A stretch of 64,000 nt of DNA from Mesostigma viride (Eukaryota; Streptophyta; Mesostigmatophyceae; Mesostigmatales; Mesostigmataceae), in NCBI GenBank assembly GCA_009746045.1, contig RPFO01000213.1, forward strand, positions 13,157,051-13,221,050, given 5' to 3'. A program made the position numbers and the translations under genes. The notes below the pieces were generated by a model. That model was not told the origin of the DNA and searched no databases. It saw only the letters and a program-made list of their open reading frames with translations. Of this stretch, positions 1 through 13,060 are shown one piece after another; position 1 is the first letter of the stretch; each line of letters opens with the position of its first letter.

Positions 1-398
1 CTGGCCTACGGCGACGTCGGGCACCATCGTGTGGTGCCCTTTGTCCTGGAGGAGTTTGGGGCCATGGGGCCCCTGACCTCCGCCTTCTTCAAGGAGTGTT
101 GCCGGCTCCGGGAGGACCGGCTGGACCTGGAGGGCCAGCGGGCCCCATGGTCGGCGCGGACCTGGACGTCATATTGGCGTCAGCGCTTGTCGGTGGCGCT
201 GACTCGGGCCATGGCTGACATCATGCTCCGCCGTACGCGGGCTGATTTTGCGGTGCAGCAGGGCTATTAGGTTCCTCCCGTTAGGCGTTTCCATTGGTCT
301 TATCGTAGTATAGAGCTTTGACATGGCTCTGTATATAGGTTTATAGCTGGGCGTTTGCTTTGGTTTGAGTGATTTCACTCTGCTGTAAGTAATTATAT
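1..398 (+). mobile_element. REL-endonuclease non-LTR retroelement, copy A (3' end)
   Basis: Nucleotides 1-270 are open and encode the C-terminal tail of a retroelement protein (VVPFVLEEFGAMGPLTSAFF through a final VQQGY), followed by a roughly 130-bp 3' UTR ending in an A/T-rich tail (TTATATTTTTAATATATATA). The same protein tail and UTR recur at 445-740 (inverted), 5983-6830, 18190-19272 (inverted) and 63529-63898. The 5' side is cut by the window edge. The preceding domain, seen in the longer copies, holds a CCHC knuckle and a PD...D block like the restriction-like endonuclease of some non-LTR elements. Family assignment is inference. Confidence 0.7.
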
Positions 399-444
399 TT
401 TTAATATATATATTGTCCCTTGTTAACGGAAAAATATATATATA

Positions 445-740
445 TTAAAAATATAATTACTTACAGCAGAGTGAAATCACTCAAACCAAAGCAAACGCCC
501 AGCTATAAACCTATATACAGAGCCATGTCAAAGCTCTATACTACGATAAGACCAATGGAAACGCCTAACGGGAGGAACCTAATAGCCCTGCTGCACCGCA
601 AAATCAGCCCGCGTACGGCGGAGCATGATGTCAGCCATGGCCCGAGTCAGCGCCACCGACAAGCGCTGACGCCAATATGACGTCCAGGTCCGCGCCGACC
701 ATGGGGCCCGCTGGCCCTCCAGGTCCAGCCGGTCCTCCCG
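445..740 (-). mobile_element. REL-endonuclease non-LTR retroelement, copy B (5'-truncated, inverted)
   Basis: This is a near-exact reverse complement of the end of copy A: the 3' tail is at 445-460, the UTR follows, and about 170 bp of coding sequence is cut off at 740. It sits next to copy A with only about 45 bp between their A/T tails, so the two form a long inverted repeat. Flanking (AT)n runs at about 435-444 and 741-750 probably represent the target site, but the duplication cannot be delimited exactly in simple sequence. Confidence 0.75.
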
Positions 741-755
741 TATATATATTAAAGC

Positions 756-901
756 AGGGCTATTAGGTTCCTCCCGTTATAGGCGTTTCCATTGGTCTTA
801 TCGTAGTATAGAGCTTTGCCATGGCTCTGTATATAGGTTTATAGCTGGGCGTTTGCTTTGGTTTGAGTGATTTCCCTCTGCTGTAAGTAATTATATTTTT
901 A
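756..901 (+). mobile_element. REL-endonuclease non-LTR retroelement, copy C (146 bp, 3' end only)
   Basis: Only the last coding residues and the 3' UTR of the family are present. The insertion is flanked by a perfect 14-bp direct repeat, ATATATATTAAAGC, at 742-755 and 902-915. It interrupts the older copy D, whose coding sequence resumes at 916. Confidence 0.8.
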
Positions 902-915
902 ATATATATTAAAGC

Positions 916-1500
916 GTGCATGGGTGGCCAGCAGAACCAGAACTGGTTCCTCTATCTCCATACCGCTCTCCTCCGGGTGGTGTGTGCCATGATTCGATCG
1001 GTCTTTCCCCACTCCACCATCAAGTGCGAGGACGCAGATGGGGCCGCCCTCTACTCACCCAACCAGTCCGCCCCGACATTACCGTGCTTGACTACGACGG
1101 GCAGGGTTGCCAACTGCTCGAGCTCATCGATGTCACCGTGGCTCGGCCGCTCTCCGGTCGCCACATCCTCCGCCGGGGCGGCTGTGGATGCCGGCGCTGC
1201 TGCCGCTGTGGCTGAGCCGGAGCGCGACAAGTGTGCCTCCTACGGCAATTATGTGGGGCCCCACCGGGTCATCCCCTTTGTCCTTGAGGAGTTCGGGGCC
1301 ATGGGCCCAAAGATCGACGGCGGAGTTTTTCCACGAGTGCTGCCAGCGCCGTGAAGACCGCCTTGACCTCGAGGGTCAGACCGCCCCGTGGTCCGCCCGC
1401 ACGTGGTCCTCGTATTGGCGGCAGCGCCTGTCACTCGCCCTCACTCGCACCGTGGCTGATCGATGTGTTATTCCGCTGCACCCGGGCCGACTTTGTGGCG
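916..1500 (+). pseudogene. REL-endonuclease non-LTR retroelement, copy D (old, degenerate)
   Basis: This is a diverged relative of copies E and F. The reading MGGQQNQNWFLYLHTALL is in one frame and RPDITVLDYDGQG followed by LIDVTVARPL is in another, then the conserved FVLEEFGAMGP block appears in a third. The multiple shifts show it is dead. It ends at about 1500, where the ORF1-only element copy I begins within the codons for the final residues. Confidence 0.65.
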
Positions 1501-2763
1501 ACCACGAGCCACGAGCCACGAGCCACGAGGTAGCCATGGCTGACGGCGGAGCTCATAACTTTCACGTTTGATCGAGCCCCGAATTCAGCTGTGAACATCA
1601 CTATCCCTTTGTCTTTCTAAGACGCACATGCTGATATAATTTTCCGAAGCTATTACGCAAGATATATGACGAGCAAACGCTCCTCGACGCAACGCAGTTT
1701 GGCGGATGCGCTAGGCCATGAAAATACGTCTGCAGCTCCGGCTGCAGCTTTGCCCTCAGGTCCGGCAGGCAGCGGTGACACTAGTCGCGCACTGGTGGTC
1801 GCCCAGATCCCTCAGTCCCGGGCTCAATGCCTCGCCATCGGCATCGCCCGACCCTAAACGCACCCGCTCCGCCGACAAACCACTGAGGGTCTTCACGCCC
1901 CTCAGAACCGCGCTTTCGGCCTGAACCTTTCAAGGTCGATCCATGATAACGACTGGACCAACATGTCCCCGGCAACTGCCCTAGCTAGCTGCGTTGCATC
2001 TTCTACGGGGACTACGCCTCGCTTTACGACCTGTGCCTCCATCCCCACAGCATCGACCGCCTCATCTGCTCCGGCGGACAGCAGCTGGTGGCACAACACC
2101 AGCGTTCTGTTCGGGTGCAACCGCCCCCACCTCCAGCACACCATCCTCAACTCCCTTCTCATGCGCTCTGATGGCGAGATCTGGGCTCCATCCATCTCCG
2201 CCCCCACACTCTGTTCCATCCTTACAGAAGCCTTAATTCCAGCAGCACGTGACCCCCCTTGCTGCCGACGTAGCAGCACTGGGCGGTATACGTTGGCTGC
2301 TGAGCTTCCTCACCTTTCCACCACCGCCGCCTCCACCTCCACTGCCCTTTCCGCCTCCACTGCCGACATCACGGCCCAGCTCCTCGACCTCGACCAGCAC
2401 CTCCAAGCCACCGCCACCGCCCTTGAGAGCTTGCATGACACCGCCGGCCTCACCGCCCAGGCGGTGAAGGACATCGCTGCCCAGCCGGCATCTGCTGGCC
2501 CGGCCGGCGATGCTCCCTCCACCTGCATGGGCGGACTTGCTTAAGCATCATACCATGCACCTCCACCACCTCCACCATCGCGGCACAGCTCAAGCAACAA
2601 GCGCCCTTGACCTTCGCGAGGAAGCCAACATCACCCAGCGCAGCCACAACGTCATCGTCAAGCACTTCGACCAGCCGGCAGGTGAGACCTCCACGAGCCT
2701 TCTCACGGCATTTAAGCACGACATTCTTGCCCCCATGCAACTCTGACACTGGTGAGCTGCGGA

Positions 2764-3130
2764 CACTAGGAACTCAGATCTGAGATTTTTCTCAGTTTTT
2801 CTCAGTTTTCTCAGTTTTCTCAGTTTTCTCAGGAAGGCTGCCTGAGATTTCCTGAGATTTCCTGAGATGTCCTGAGATTTCCTGAGATTTCCTGAGATCA
2901 ACTGAGAAAAATCTCAGTTTTCTCAGGAAAACTGAGAAAATCACCTGAGAAAACTGAGAAAACTGAGAAAAAACTGAGATCAGCCTGAGAAAGTCGCCTG
3001 GCCTGAGATTTTTTTTTCTCAGGAACGAAATTTCTCAGGCGCCCGGTTTTTTCTCAGGTTGCTGCCTGAGAAAATCTGAGACTGAGAAAATCTGGGAAAC
3101 TTAAGGCCTGAGAAAAACTGAGAAACCTCA
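2764..3130. repeat. Left subterminal repeat array of CTGAGA/TCTCAG motifs
   Basis: The stretch is built almost wholly of CTGAGA and its complement TCTCAG, separated by short A or T runs (for example CCTGAGATTT), in both orientations. It directly abuts the left CACTA terminus. In characterised CACTA elements such motif clusters bind the TnpA-type transposase; here that role is inferred. Confidence 0.75.
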
Positions 3131-3678
3131 TGCACACAGAGAAATCGCATTCATACCACGCAACCAGAAATCGCTTTGATTACAAATTATAATAATTTCT
3201 TGTGCAGTTGGAGTACAGCTCTTCAAGTTTGCTAAGAACATCAATTTCAGTCACTAGACGAATTGCTACAATCTGCTTCAGCGTAGCTCACTTTTCCATA
3301 CGCCCTTGCACTTCTCCTCGTTGGTGCAAGGTCGCCCCGGCTAGGTTCAGCCACATTCTTGTGCTGCCTACCCCCTCTCCCCCTCTGCCCACGATTCCCC
3401 CGCGTAGGTTCAGCCGCATACTCGCGGCCATCGCCACCACGGGCAGAATCAGCAGCATTTTCTGCTGCAGGCTGCCTCCTTCCTCTCCCCCTCCGTCCAC
3501 GCTTCCCCGTGCAGGTTCAGACGCATTGTAGCTGCATGGCTCATCACTGTCGCTGCTAGGTGGAGCCACATCCTCTTGGCTACCATTATCACTGCCGCTG
3601 CAGATGGAGGAATCAGTTTCTGCTGCAGGCTGCTTACCCCTCCTCTTCCTTGGTGCAGGCATGCCATCCTCGCTGCCA
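3131..3678 (-). other. CACTA interior with short Ser/acidic open frame, unrecognised
   Basis: A minus-strand open frame at 3662-3288 (124 codons, starting MPAPRKRRGKQPA) is basic at its start and then Ser/Asp/Glu rich. The DNA contains internal duplications (the phrase around GTTCAGACGCAT recurs near 3408 and 3515), so the frame may be a by-product. It could be the first exon of a lost transposase; nothing in it identifies a family. Confidence 0.25.
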
Positions 3679-3744
3679 CACTAGGAACGGAGTGTTGACA
3701 AACTTTGACAATTGTTTGTCAAGAATTGTCAAATAGTTCTAGTG
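3679..3744. mobile_element. Miniature CACTA-like end pair (66 bp)
   Basis: CACTAGGAAC at 3679 and TTCTAGTG ending at 3744 form an imperfect inverted repeat enclosing only TTGACAA-type motifs. It looks like two transposon ends joined by an internal deletion, or a folded remnant. No target duplication is evident. Confidence 0.4.

Positions 3745-5590
<1,846 letters not shown>

Positions 5591-5668
<78 letters not shown>
5591..5668. repeat. (GA)n microsatellite
   Basis: About 39 uninterrupted GA dinucleotides. Confidence 0.97.
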
Positions 5669-5671
<3 letters not shown>

Positions 5672-5884
5672 GGCCTGGTATTCTCGCCTAAACTGTCCCT
5701 ATGTACCTCACAAGATGTAGGGAACTGCGAAACCACAGGAATACCTAGAAAAGAGCGCTTCCTGGCTCACGAAAAACTCGCCGATTGAGTGCTTGACGTT
5801 CACGTTTGATAATGCTGAACTGCGTTATCAAATCATCTGCGTTATCAAATCATCATCTGGCAGAGTCACGTCACTTGGTTGGTG

Positions 5885-5917
5885 CCGGGCCCGCTACAAA
5901 AAACGTAGCGGGCCCGG
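5885..5917. other. Perfect 13-bp GC-rich hairpin
   Basis: CCGGGCCCGCTAC at 5885-5897 pairs exactly with GTAGCGGGCCCGG at 5905-5917 around a 7-nt AAAAAAC loop. It lies inside the CACTA element, 50 bp before the target site of the nested retroelement. Confidence 0.6.
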
Positions 5918-5982
5918 TGATGTCGCTATTACACCACCCGACTTTACATCGAGTCACTGTGAATGATATATATATGGCTGCC

Positions 5983-6830
5983 ATGCAATATATATTCGCC
6001 TTGGCTCCCAGCCACTACTCGGTGGCGCTCCGGCACCAGCTATTTGCCCCGCAGCCTCTTGTTCCGGCCGGGCGGCCTTGTGGTAGCTGTGGGCAGCCGC
6101 TGGATCCCACGGGGACTCACTACCTTGCCTGCATGGGGGGCCAACAGAATCAGAATTGGTATTTGTATTTGCACACTGTCCTCCTGACGGTGGTGCTCGC
6201 CATGATTCGGTCGGTTTTCCCCCACGCGAACATCCGGTCCGAGGATGCGGATGGCGCTGCCTTCTATTCCCCAACCACCGGCCTGACATCGTGGTGCTGG
6301 ACTTTGAGGGGGTGGCCGGCATCTGCTTATTGACGTTTCGGTGGCGCGGCCCTTGGCTCTTAGCCACGTGGCTGGGGCCTCCCTCACGGCAGGTTACACG
6401 GCGGACCGGGCGGAGCGGGCCAAGCTCCTGGCCTACGGCGACGTCGGGCACCATCGTGTGGTGCCCTTTGTCCTGGAGGAGTTTGGGGCCATGGGGCCCC
6501 TGACCTCCGCCTTCTTCAAGGAGTGTTGCCGGCTCCGGGAGGATCGGCTGGACCTGGAGGGCCAGCGGGCCCCATGGTCGGCGCGGACCTGGACGTCATA
6601 TTGGCGTCAGCGCTTGTCGGTGGCGCTGACTCGGGCCATGGCTGACATCATGCTCCGCCGTACGCGGGCTGATTTTGCGGTGCAGCAGGGCTATTAGGTT
6701 CCTCCCGTTAGGCGTTTCCATTGGTCTTATCGTAGTATAGAGCTTTGACATGGCTCTGTATATAGGTTTATAGCTGGGCGTTTGCTTTGGTTTGAGTGAT
6801 TTCACTCTGCTGTAAGTAATTATATTTTTA
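5983..6830 (+). mobile_element. REL-endonuclease non-LTR retroelement, copy E
   Basis: The insertion is flanked by a perfect 17-bp target duplication, ATATATATATGGCTGCC, at 5966-5982 and 6831-6847. It is 5'-truncated, starting in the segment read as LAPSHYSVALRHQL. The CCHC knuckle follows (CGSCGQPLDPTGTHYLAC, spacing CX2CX9HX3C). After a frame change come RPDIVVLDFEG and, after a second one-base G-run shift at about 6311, IDVSVARPLAL through to VQQGY and a TAG at 6695. At least two frameshifts make this copy inactive. Confidence 0.8.
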
Positions 6831-6847
6831 ATATATATATGGCTGCC

Positions 6848-8500
6848 TACAGCACCGCGCATGGTGTCCAAGTAAAATTATGGCGCTGCCAAGGCTGCGT
6901 ACCTGCCGTTATCGCCTTGGTCTTTGTCACGGTGGCGTTCTCCAATTCACATGCAACGTCCACTTCCTGTGCCAGCTCTGGCGCGGCGCGTGCCCTTCGG
7001 GCTGAATTTCAAATTTCCGCGTGCAGTCCGTTGGAGAGGGGCGCTGCGTCCGGAGTCCGGACTTAGGGAATTCGGAGGCTGCTGGTCGCACAAAAGATCG
7101 TTGTTGGCTGTTGAGTGATGTCCGACTGGCACGATGGAGAGGGCTCCATCACATTGGCGACCTCACCAGTGGCCCACATGTACCGACGAGACCTGCATCT
7201 CGAGCTTGTCGGCCCTCACGCTGCAGCTGTCACCATGCGAGACGCCCTGAGACTCTCGGCATGATTTTTCCCGTGCAATATCACGCCCTCGATTCGCAGC
7301 AAGGCCCGTCTCCTCCAATATGGCCGACTGCGGGCTGTGCCGTAACAGGAAATGTCCGGGTGATGGCAGGCAGTGCCTACCCATCCCCCGCATGCACCGC
7401 GTCAAGCAATATTTCCACTTCCGCTGCTGCTGGGCACCGGGCTACTGCCTACATTTCTTAATCGCTCCATCGCCTCCTCCATGGTGCCTCGCTCCCTGCG
7501 GCCCCTCCGCCACGCCGGATATCCATGGCAATCAAGCCTACCGGCTACCACCATACCGGCCACGAGCCCTTGCTGCACCAAACGAAGTGTGCGGCCCCGA
7601 ATTAAGTGAAGTACACGGCAGGACTGGGAACCACCTGAAATTACATCGGGGTCTCCAGTGGACTTGGCGTCACATCTTGCTAACGTTGTCACTGTCGGCA
7701 GTTGTCAGTTGCTGTTGGTTGTTGCATGCTGAGGGTTGCAGATGTTCTAGGAACAGCTGGTCCAATGTTGCTATGCATGCAGTTACTCTTGCCATTACGT
7801 GTGTCCGTGTGCCTCCAACCATCCCGCCACAATGCCAGCACCCTCCACCCCGCTAACTCCCACTCGCCCCACTCCCCTGCCTGTTCCATACCCGCCCCAC
7901 CCACAAATATACGTCACAGACATCCACATGCCGTTATCCATCCCCACCTGACTACGGACTACTCTCGCCCCCACGCTGAGGTCCCCCACAACACCGTAAC
8001 ACCGCCCTCCTCCCCCAAACCATCCGATGACCCACCCGACCATCCACCTTGAGTCCCCCCAAACCAACCTATCTGACTACCACCCTTCCGTATTACATAC
8101 ACCACCTTCCACACCAACATAACAAACCACCTACTAAACAAACCTACCGCCCCACAACGAGGTTCCCCTACACCACTGCACCCCGCCCACCCCGCCCCCC
8201 GCTGCCCCAACATACGATGACTCCACCCCACCATCCACGTGAAGCATAACCATCCACCCCGGCCTCCGGGGCAACCAATCAGCTGTCCACTCAACCATAA
8301 CTGACACTGCTGCACCGACCACCGGCAAGCCCGCCTACGTACCATACCCAAGCCACCCACGCAACCCAAGCATCCCCAACCCTCACACGAACCTGTGACC
8401 TACGCACGAGCTACCTACAACTGCGACTCACAACTACTACATAATCAACCCATAACAATGTCCCCCATGACCCCCGCCAAAGGGGGGGGTCCCCCCAATA
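6848..8500. other. CACTA interior, no recognised gene
   Basis: This is unique-looking sequence with short overlapping open frames and no family motif. From about 7800 it becomes strongly C-rich on the plus strand (CACC/CCCC runs), which explains the long minus-strand frames at 7795-8369. Confidence 0.4.
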
Positions 8501-8935
8501 GTCCAACACACACACACACACACTCTACAATACCCAGGACCACGAGTACCCACCCAATTCACCTCCCACAACGGTATCACCCACGAGTCCAGTGCCCCAC
8601 CCATGTCCACAGCGACACCCCGGAGACTTCACCACGCCCACCGACTGCACGCACGCACACCTAGCTGCACACTCCCACGCACCTACCCTCGCACGCACGC
8701 ATGCACGCAGCCATCAACCCACCCACCAAGGCACGCCTGCACAAACGCACACATGCACAAGTGCACGCACACGCACACATAGCTGCACACTCTCACGCAC
8801 CCACTCACGCACGCACGCCTGCACACAGCCATCAACCCACCCGCCAAGGCACGCCTGCACAAACGCACTCATGCACAACTGCACGCACTCGCCCACGCAC
8901 GCACACCTAGCTGCACGCCTGCACGCAGTCACGCA
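8501..8935. repeat. Cryptic CA/GCACGCA-rich low-complexity tract
   Basis: It begins with a (CA)n run at about 8510. From 8640 it consists of imperfect GCACGCACAC-type units in which a block of about 120 bp (containing CCATCAACCCACCC) appears twice, near 8710 and 8830. It reads as His/Thr-rich peptides in several frames, none convincing as protein. Confidence 0.7.
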
Positions 8936-9424
8936 ATGCATGGCAGCATGCCCGCCTTCTATATCATTCTTGGAATATCATGTTGCATATGGCATTATTA
9001 TCATGTTTGTAAATTTAACTCCTTGCTTTCTGTATGCTTTCTTTCTTTGGGGATTACTTGATGCAGATCGTGGAGCATACAAGCTCGACGAGAAGACGTA
9101 CACATCAATATTGAGTGAAACCACCGTTGCTGGGCTCTGGCATGCCAGCTGTTATATGGCCATGAGCCATCAGCTAGCAATCCAGAAATAGGATGAGAGC
9201 AGTTTTGAGTCGATGTTTTATATTTTGATGGTATTGAAACGATGAGTCACAGAATGCCACAATGAAACATAAGTTCATTACTATCAAACAGCGTGATGCC
9301 ATGAATGCCACGCCTAATACCACAAGATGTGCTAATAACGTATTTAATTCATTAATGAATTGTTGGATTTATTGCATGATGGTGTTATGCTTGTTAGAAT
9401 ACACATTTAATTCTGGCAATGGCA
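8936..9424. other. A/T-richer CACTA interior, nothing recognised
   Basis: No motif or long open frame stands out in this stretch before the right subterminal array. Confidence 0.4.
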
Positions 9425-9849
9425 TGCCTGAGAAAATGCCCTGAGATTTTAAGCGCCTGAGAAAATGCCCTGAGATTTTAAGCGCCTGAGAAAATGCCCT
9501 GAGATTTTAAGCGCCTGAGAAAATGCCCTGAGATTTTAAGCGCCTGAGAAAATGCCCTGAGATTTTCAGCCTGAGAAAAAAAAATCTCAGTGTCCACGTA
9601 AAATCTCAGTTTCCACTTAGCCCTGAGATTTCCTGAGATTTCCTGAGAAAAAGCCAATTTTCTCAGGCCAATCTCAGGAAATCTCAGGTCACTTTCTCAG
9701 GAAATCTCAGGAAATCTCAGGAAAATCTCAGGAAATCTCAGGAAATCTCAGGAAAATCTCAGGAAATCTCAGGAAATCTCAGTTTTTTTCTCAGGAAATC
9801 TCAGGAAATCTCAGGAAATCTCAGTTTTCTCAGTAGCGAGTTCCTAGTG
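9425..9849. repeat. Right subterminal repeat array of CTGAGA/TCTCAG motifs
   Basis: Five tandem copies of a 29-bp unit (CCTGAGAAAATGCCCTGAG plus ATTTTAAGCG) occupy about 9427-9570. About 250 bp of TCTCAGGAAA-type units then run to the inverted terminus at 9838-9849. The array mirrors the left one (2764-3130). Confidence 0.75.
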
Positions 9850-10205
9850 GATGTCGGCTGACAGTCCGCCTCCCCCGCGCGCGGGGGAAGGCTGGCCCGG
9901 CACCCGTGCTCCTCACCTTAAGTACATGGCGGACAAGCTGTCGTTCCGCAAGAAGTTCTCGGAGACTCGCTTCACGCTGGACGACGACTTGACCCTGGCC
10001 CAGCAACAGCAGCGACGCGAGCTATGGCCGACCTACCTTCAGCTCCGGCAGAGCGCAGGGGGGAAGCCGGTATACTGGAGGGGGGCGGTCATCCACGTTG
10101 ACCACAAGCCATGGCAGGCCCCTCCTGCCACCTCAGACTAGGGAATATATACCAGTAGTGTAGATTAGTCAGGCTTAGCCTAGCATGTGGCCCACGCGCA
10201 TTAAT

Positions 10206-12172
10206 TAATTAATTAATTAGAAACATAACTCCGTTGGGAGTATCTGTAGCACATAGCCCTTGAGAAGGGGCAGATGGCCTATAATACATTCTAGGCTACT
10301 TCCTGCAAGGGTGGGAATGTAAGCTACCCTTGCTCTAGGTGCACCAGGGCACCTGCACCCTCATGATCTATCACGCTATGCCCAGCTATAGGGGGAGCAT
10401 GTCATGTGGGGAAGATCATCATGGCTGTACAAGAGCTAGGGCATGGCTTCTCGACAGAGAGCATCTCTCTGCATGGCATAGCATGGCTAAATTCTTAATG
10501 CAACATCCATGGGGGTCCCATTATAGGCATGGCTTGGATAAATTCTGAAGGCATCATCCATGGGGGCCATTATATGGGCGCACATGCGTGTGGGCCACAT
10601 GCTAGGCTAAGCCTGACTAATCTACACTAATGGTATATATTCCCTAGTCTGAGGTGGCAGGAGGGGCCTGCCATGGCTTGTGGTCAACGCGGATGACCGC
10701 CCCCCTCCAGTATACCGGCTTCCCCCCTGCGCTCTGCCGGAGCTGAAGGTAGGTCGGCCATAGCTCGCGTCGCTGCTGTTGCTGGGCCAGGGTCAAGTCG
10801 TCGTCCAGCGTGAAGCGAGTCTCCGAGAACTTCTTGCAACATTTAGGAACGACAGCTTGTCCGCCATGTACTTAAGGTGAGGAGCACGGGTGCCGGGCCA
10901 GCCTTCCCCCGCGCGCGGGGGAGGCGGACTGTCAGCCGACATCCGCAGCTCACCAGTGTCAGAGTTGCATGGGGGCAAAAATGTCGCGCTTAAATGCCGT
11001 GAGAAGGCTCGTGGAGGTCTCACCTGCCGGCTGGTCGAAGCCGCTTGACGATGACATTGTGGCTGCGCCTGGCGATGTCGGCTTCCTCGCGAAGGTCAAG
11101 GGCTTGTTGCTTGAGTTGTGCCGTGATGGTGGAGGTGGTGGAGGTGGTGTGATGCTTAAGCAAGTCCGCCCAGGTGGAGGGAGCATCGCCGGCCGGGCCA
11201 GCAGGTGCCGGCTGGGCGGCGATGTCCTTCACCGCCTGGGCGGTGAGGCCGGCGGTGTCATGCAAGCTCTCAAGGGCGGTGGCGGTGGCTTGGAGGTGCT
11301 GGTCGAGGTCGAGGAGCTGGGCTTTGATGTCGGCAGTGGAGGCGGAAAGGGCAGTGGAGGTGGAGGCGGCGGTGGTGGAAATGTGAGGAAGTTCAGCAGC
11401 CAGCGTGCCACCCATGACCCATTGCTGCTATGTCGGCAGCAAGGGGGGTCACGTGCTGCTGGAAGGCTACCATGAGGAGGGAACGGAATGGGGGGGCGGA
11501 GATGGATGGAGCCCAGATCTCGCCATCAGAGCGCATGAGAAGGGAGTTGAGGACGGCATGCTGGAGTTGGGGGCGGGGGCACCCGAACAGCTGGCTGATG
11601 TTGTCCCAGCGACGGCCGTCGGTGACGAGGAGGTGTCCGGTGGCGTGGAGATGGAGGCACAGGTCGTAACGCGAGGCGTAGTCCCCGAAGAAGATGTAGT
11701 GCACAGCATCGCTTGGAGAGATGGTGGTCCAGTCGTGATCATCGACCTGGAAAGGTTGGAGCCGACAGCGCAGTTCCGAGGGGCGTGAAGACCCTCCTGT
11801 TTTGTCGGCTGAGCGGGCGCGTTTAGGGTCAGGCGATGCCGATGGCGATGCATTGAGTCCGGGAGGTTGCTGGGCGACCACCAGTGCACGACTACTGGCA
11901 CCGCTGCCTGCCGGATGTGGCGAAGCGGCAGCCTCAGCTGCCGCATTGTCATGGGCGAGCGCATCCGCCAAACTGCGTTGCGTCGAGGGGCGTTTGCTCG
12001 TCATATATTGCGTAATAGCTTCGGAAAATTATATCAGCATGTGCGTCTTATTAGAAAGACGAAGCGATAGTGATATTCACGGCTAAATTCGGTGCTCAAA
12101 CGTGAAAGTTATGAGCGCCGCCGTCAGCCATGGCTACCTCGTGGCTCGTGGCTGGAATGGATCTCTCCACGT
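10206..12172 (-). mobile_element. ORF1-only retroelement copy II, nearly full length
   Basis: On the minus strand: the CCACGAG leader (near 12150), ORF1 start ATGACGAGCAAACG (12004), N-terminal domain to about 11400, coiled coil to about 11030, RRM/CTD to a stop near 10140-type sequence at about 10655, then a 430-bp 3' UTR. The UTR contains the hairpin ACTCCCAACGGAGT and ends in the TTAA repeats at 10199-10222. The ORF is broken by several indels (for example near 11395-11415 and 10845). Copy II lies tail to tail with copy I, sharing one TTAA run. Confidence 0.8.
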
Positions 12173-12562
12173 GCGTGTGCGCCCATAATGGCCCCCATGG
12201 ATGATGCCTTCAGAATTTAGCCACGCCCTGCCTATAATTGGACCTCCCATGGATGTTGCACTAAGAATTTAGCCATGCTATGCCTATGCAGAGAGAAGCT
12301 CTCTGTTGAGAAGCCATGCCCTAGCTCTTGTATAGCCATGACAGTGATCTTCCCCCCCCGTGCCGGGATCCCCTTAGTTGGGTTGAACCCGAGACAGCAT
12401 GGTGGTACCGGTGCCCTTGAGGCACCTAGAGCAAGTGTTGCTTACATTCCACTCTTAATTGCAGGAAGTAGCCCCGAATGTATTAAAAGCCATATGCCCC
12501 TTCTCCGGGATATGTGCTACATGTACTCCCAACGGAGTTATGTTACTAAAATTAATGCGGTC
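12173..12562 (+). mobile_element. ORF1-only retroelement copy III (3' UTR fragment)
   Basis: Only the 3' UTR is present, matching the copy II UTR base for base over long stretches (for example ATGGATGATGCCTTCAGAAT). It ends with the TACTCCCAACGGAGTTATGT hairpin block and a short TAAAATTAAT tail. Confidence 0.75.
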
Positions 12563-12589
12563 TAGATCCCTCCCAGGCCTGCAGGGTGG

Positions 12590-13060
12590 GCCGGCAGCGA
12601 TGTTGCTGCGTGTCGTAGTTTTGTGATGTAGTAAGTTGTACCCAGTTGTGCAGCTGGCGTGATTCTTGGATGTCCGTGTCAGATTACTATTTCTTCAGGG
12701 TTCTTCTTCTTTTCGGGGTTTTCCTTTTGTTGCATGCTAATCTCACCTCAATGCTTCTTCCCACAGCAGGGCGGTTGTTGTCTTCAACTACCTGGGCCCA
12801 CTTGGCCTTGTCCTGCATCTTTTCCCAAATCACGGAGAGGCCTTGGCCCCCCATATATCCTCTATCAGTTTCTCTTTGAATGTGCGGGCCTTGCGGTGTC
12901 TGGCATCGCTGGGCCCGTCCCACCTGAGGAGGTGCCTGCCCGGCTGAGCGGGTTGCACTGAGCCCTGCGGACGTGCCACGAGAAGTGTCTACCTTGTTGG
13001 TACGAGCTAAGTGCTCTACTAGTTGCAATCTGCGCTGCTTTATGGTGCTAGTGATCAGTG
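12590..13060 (-). mobile_element. RTE-like LINE fragment (ORF2 C-terminus)
   Basis: The minus-strand frame at 13028-12687 reads VEHLARTNKVDTSRG, then GGQGLSVIWEKMQDKAKWAQ, then VVEDNNRPAVG. This matches the extreme C-terminus of the LINE ORF2 at 28505-32667 (GHLARTNQVDTSRG and [19 protein letters not shown]). It is 5'-truncated and frameshifted. Confidence 0.75.

Noticed and set aside
7795-8369. Gly/Val/Trp-rich minus-strand frames
   Set aside because: They result from CACC-rich sequence in the CACTA interior and lack any motif.
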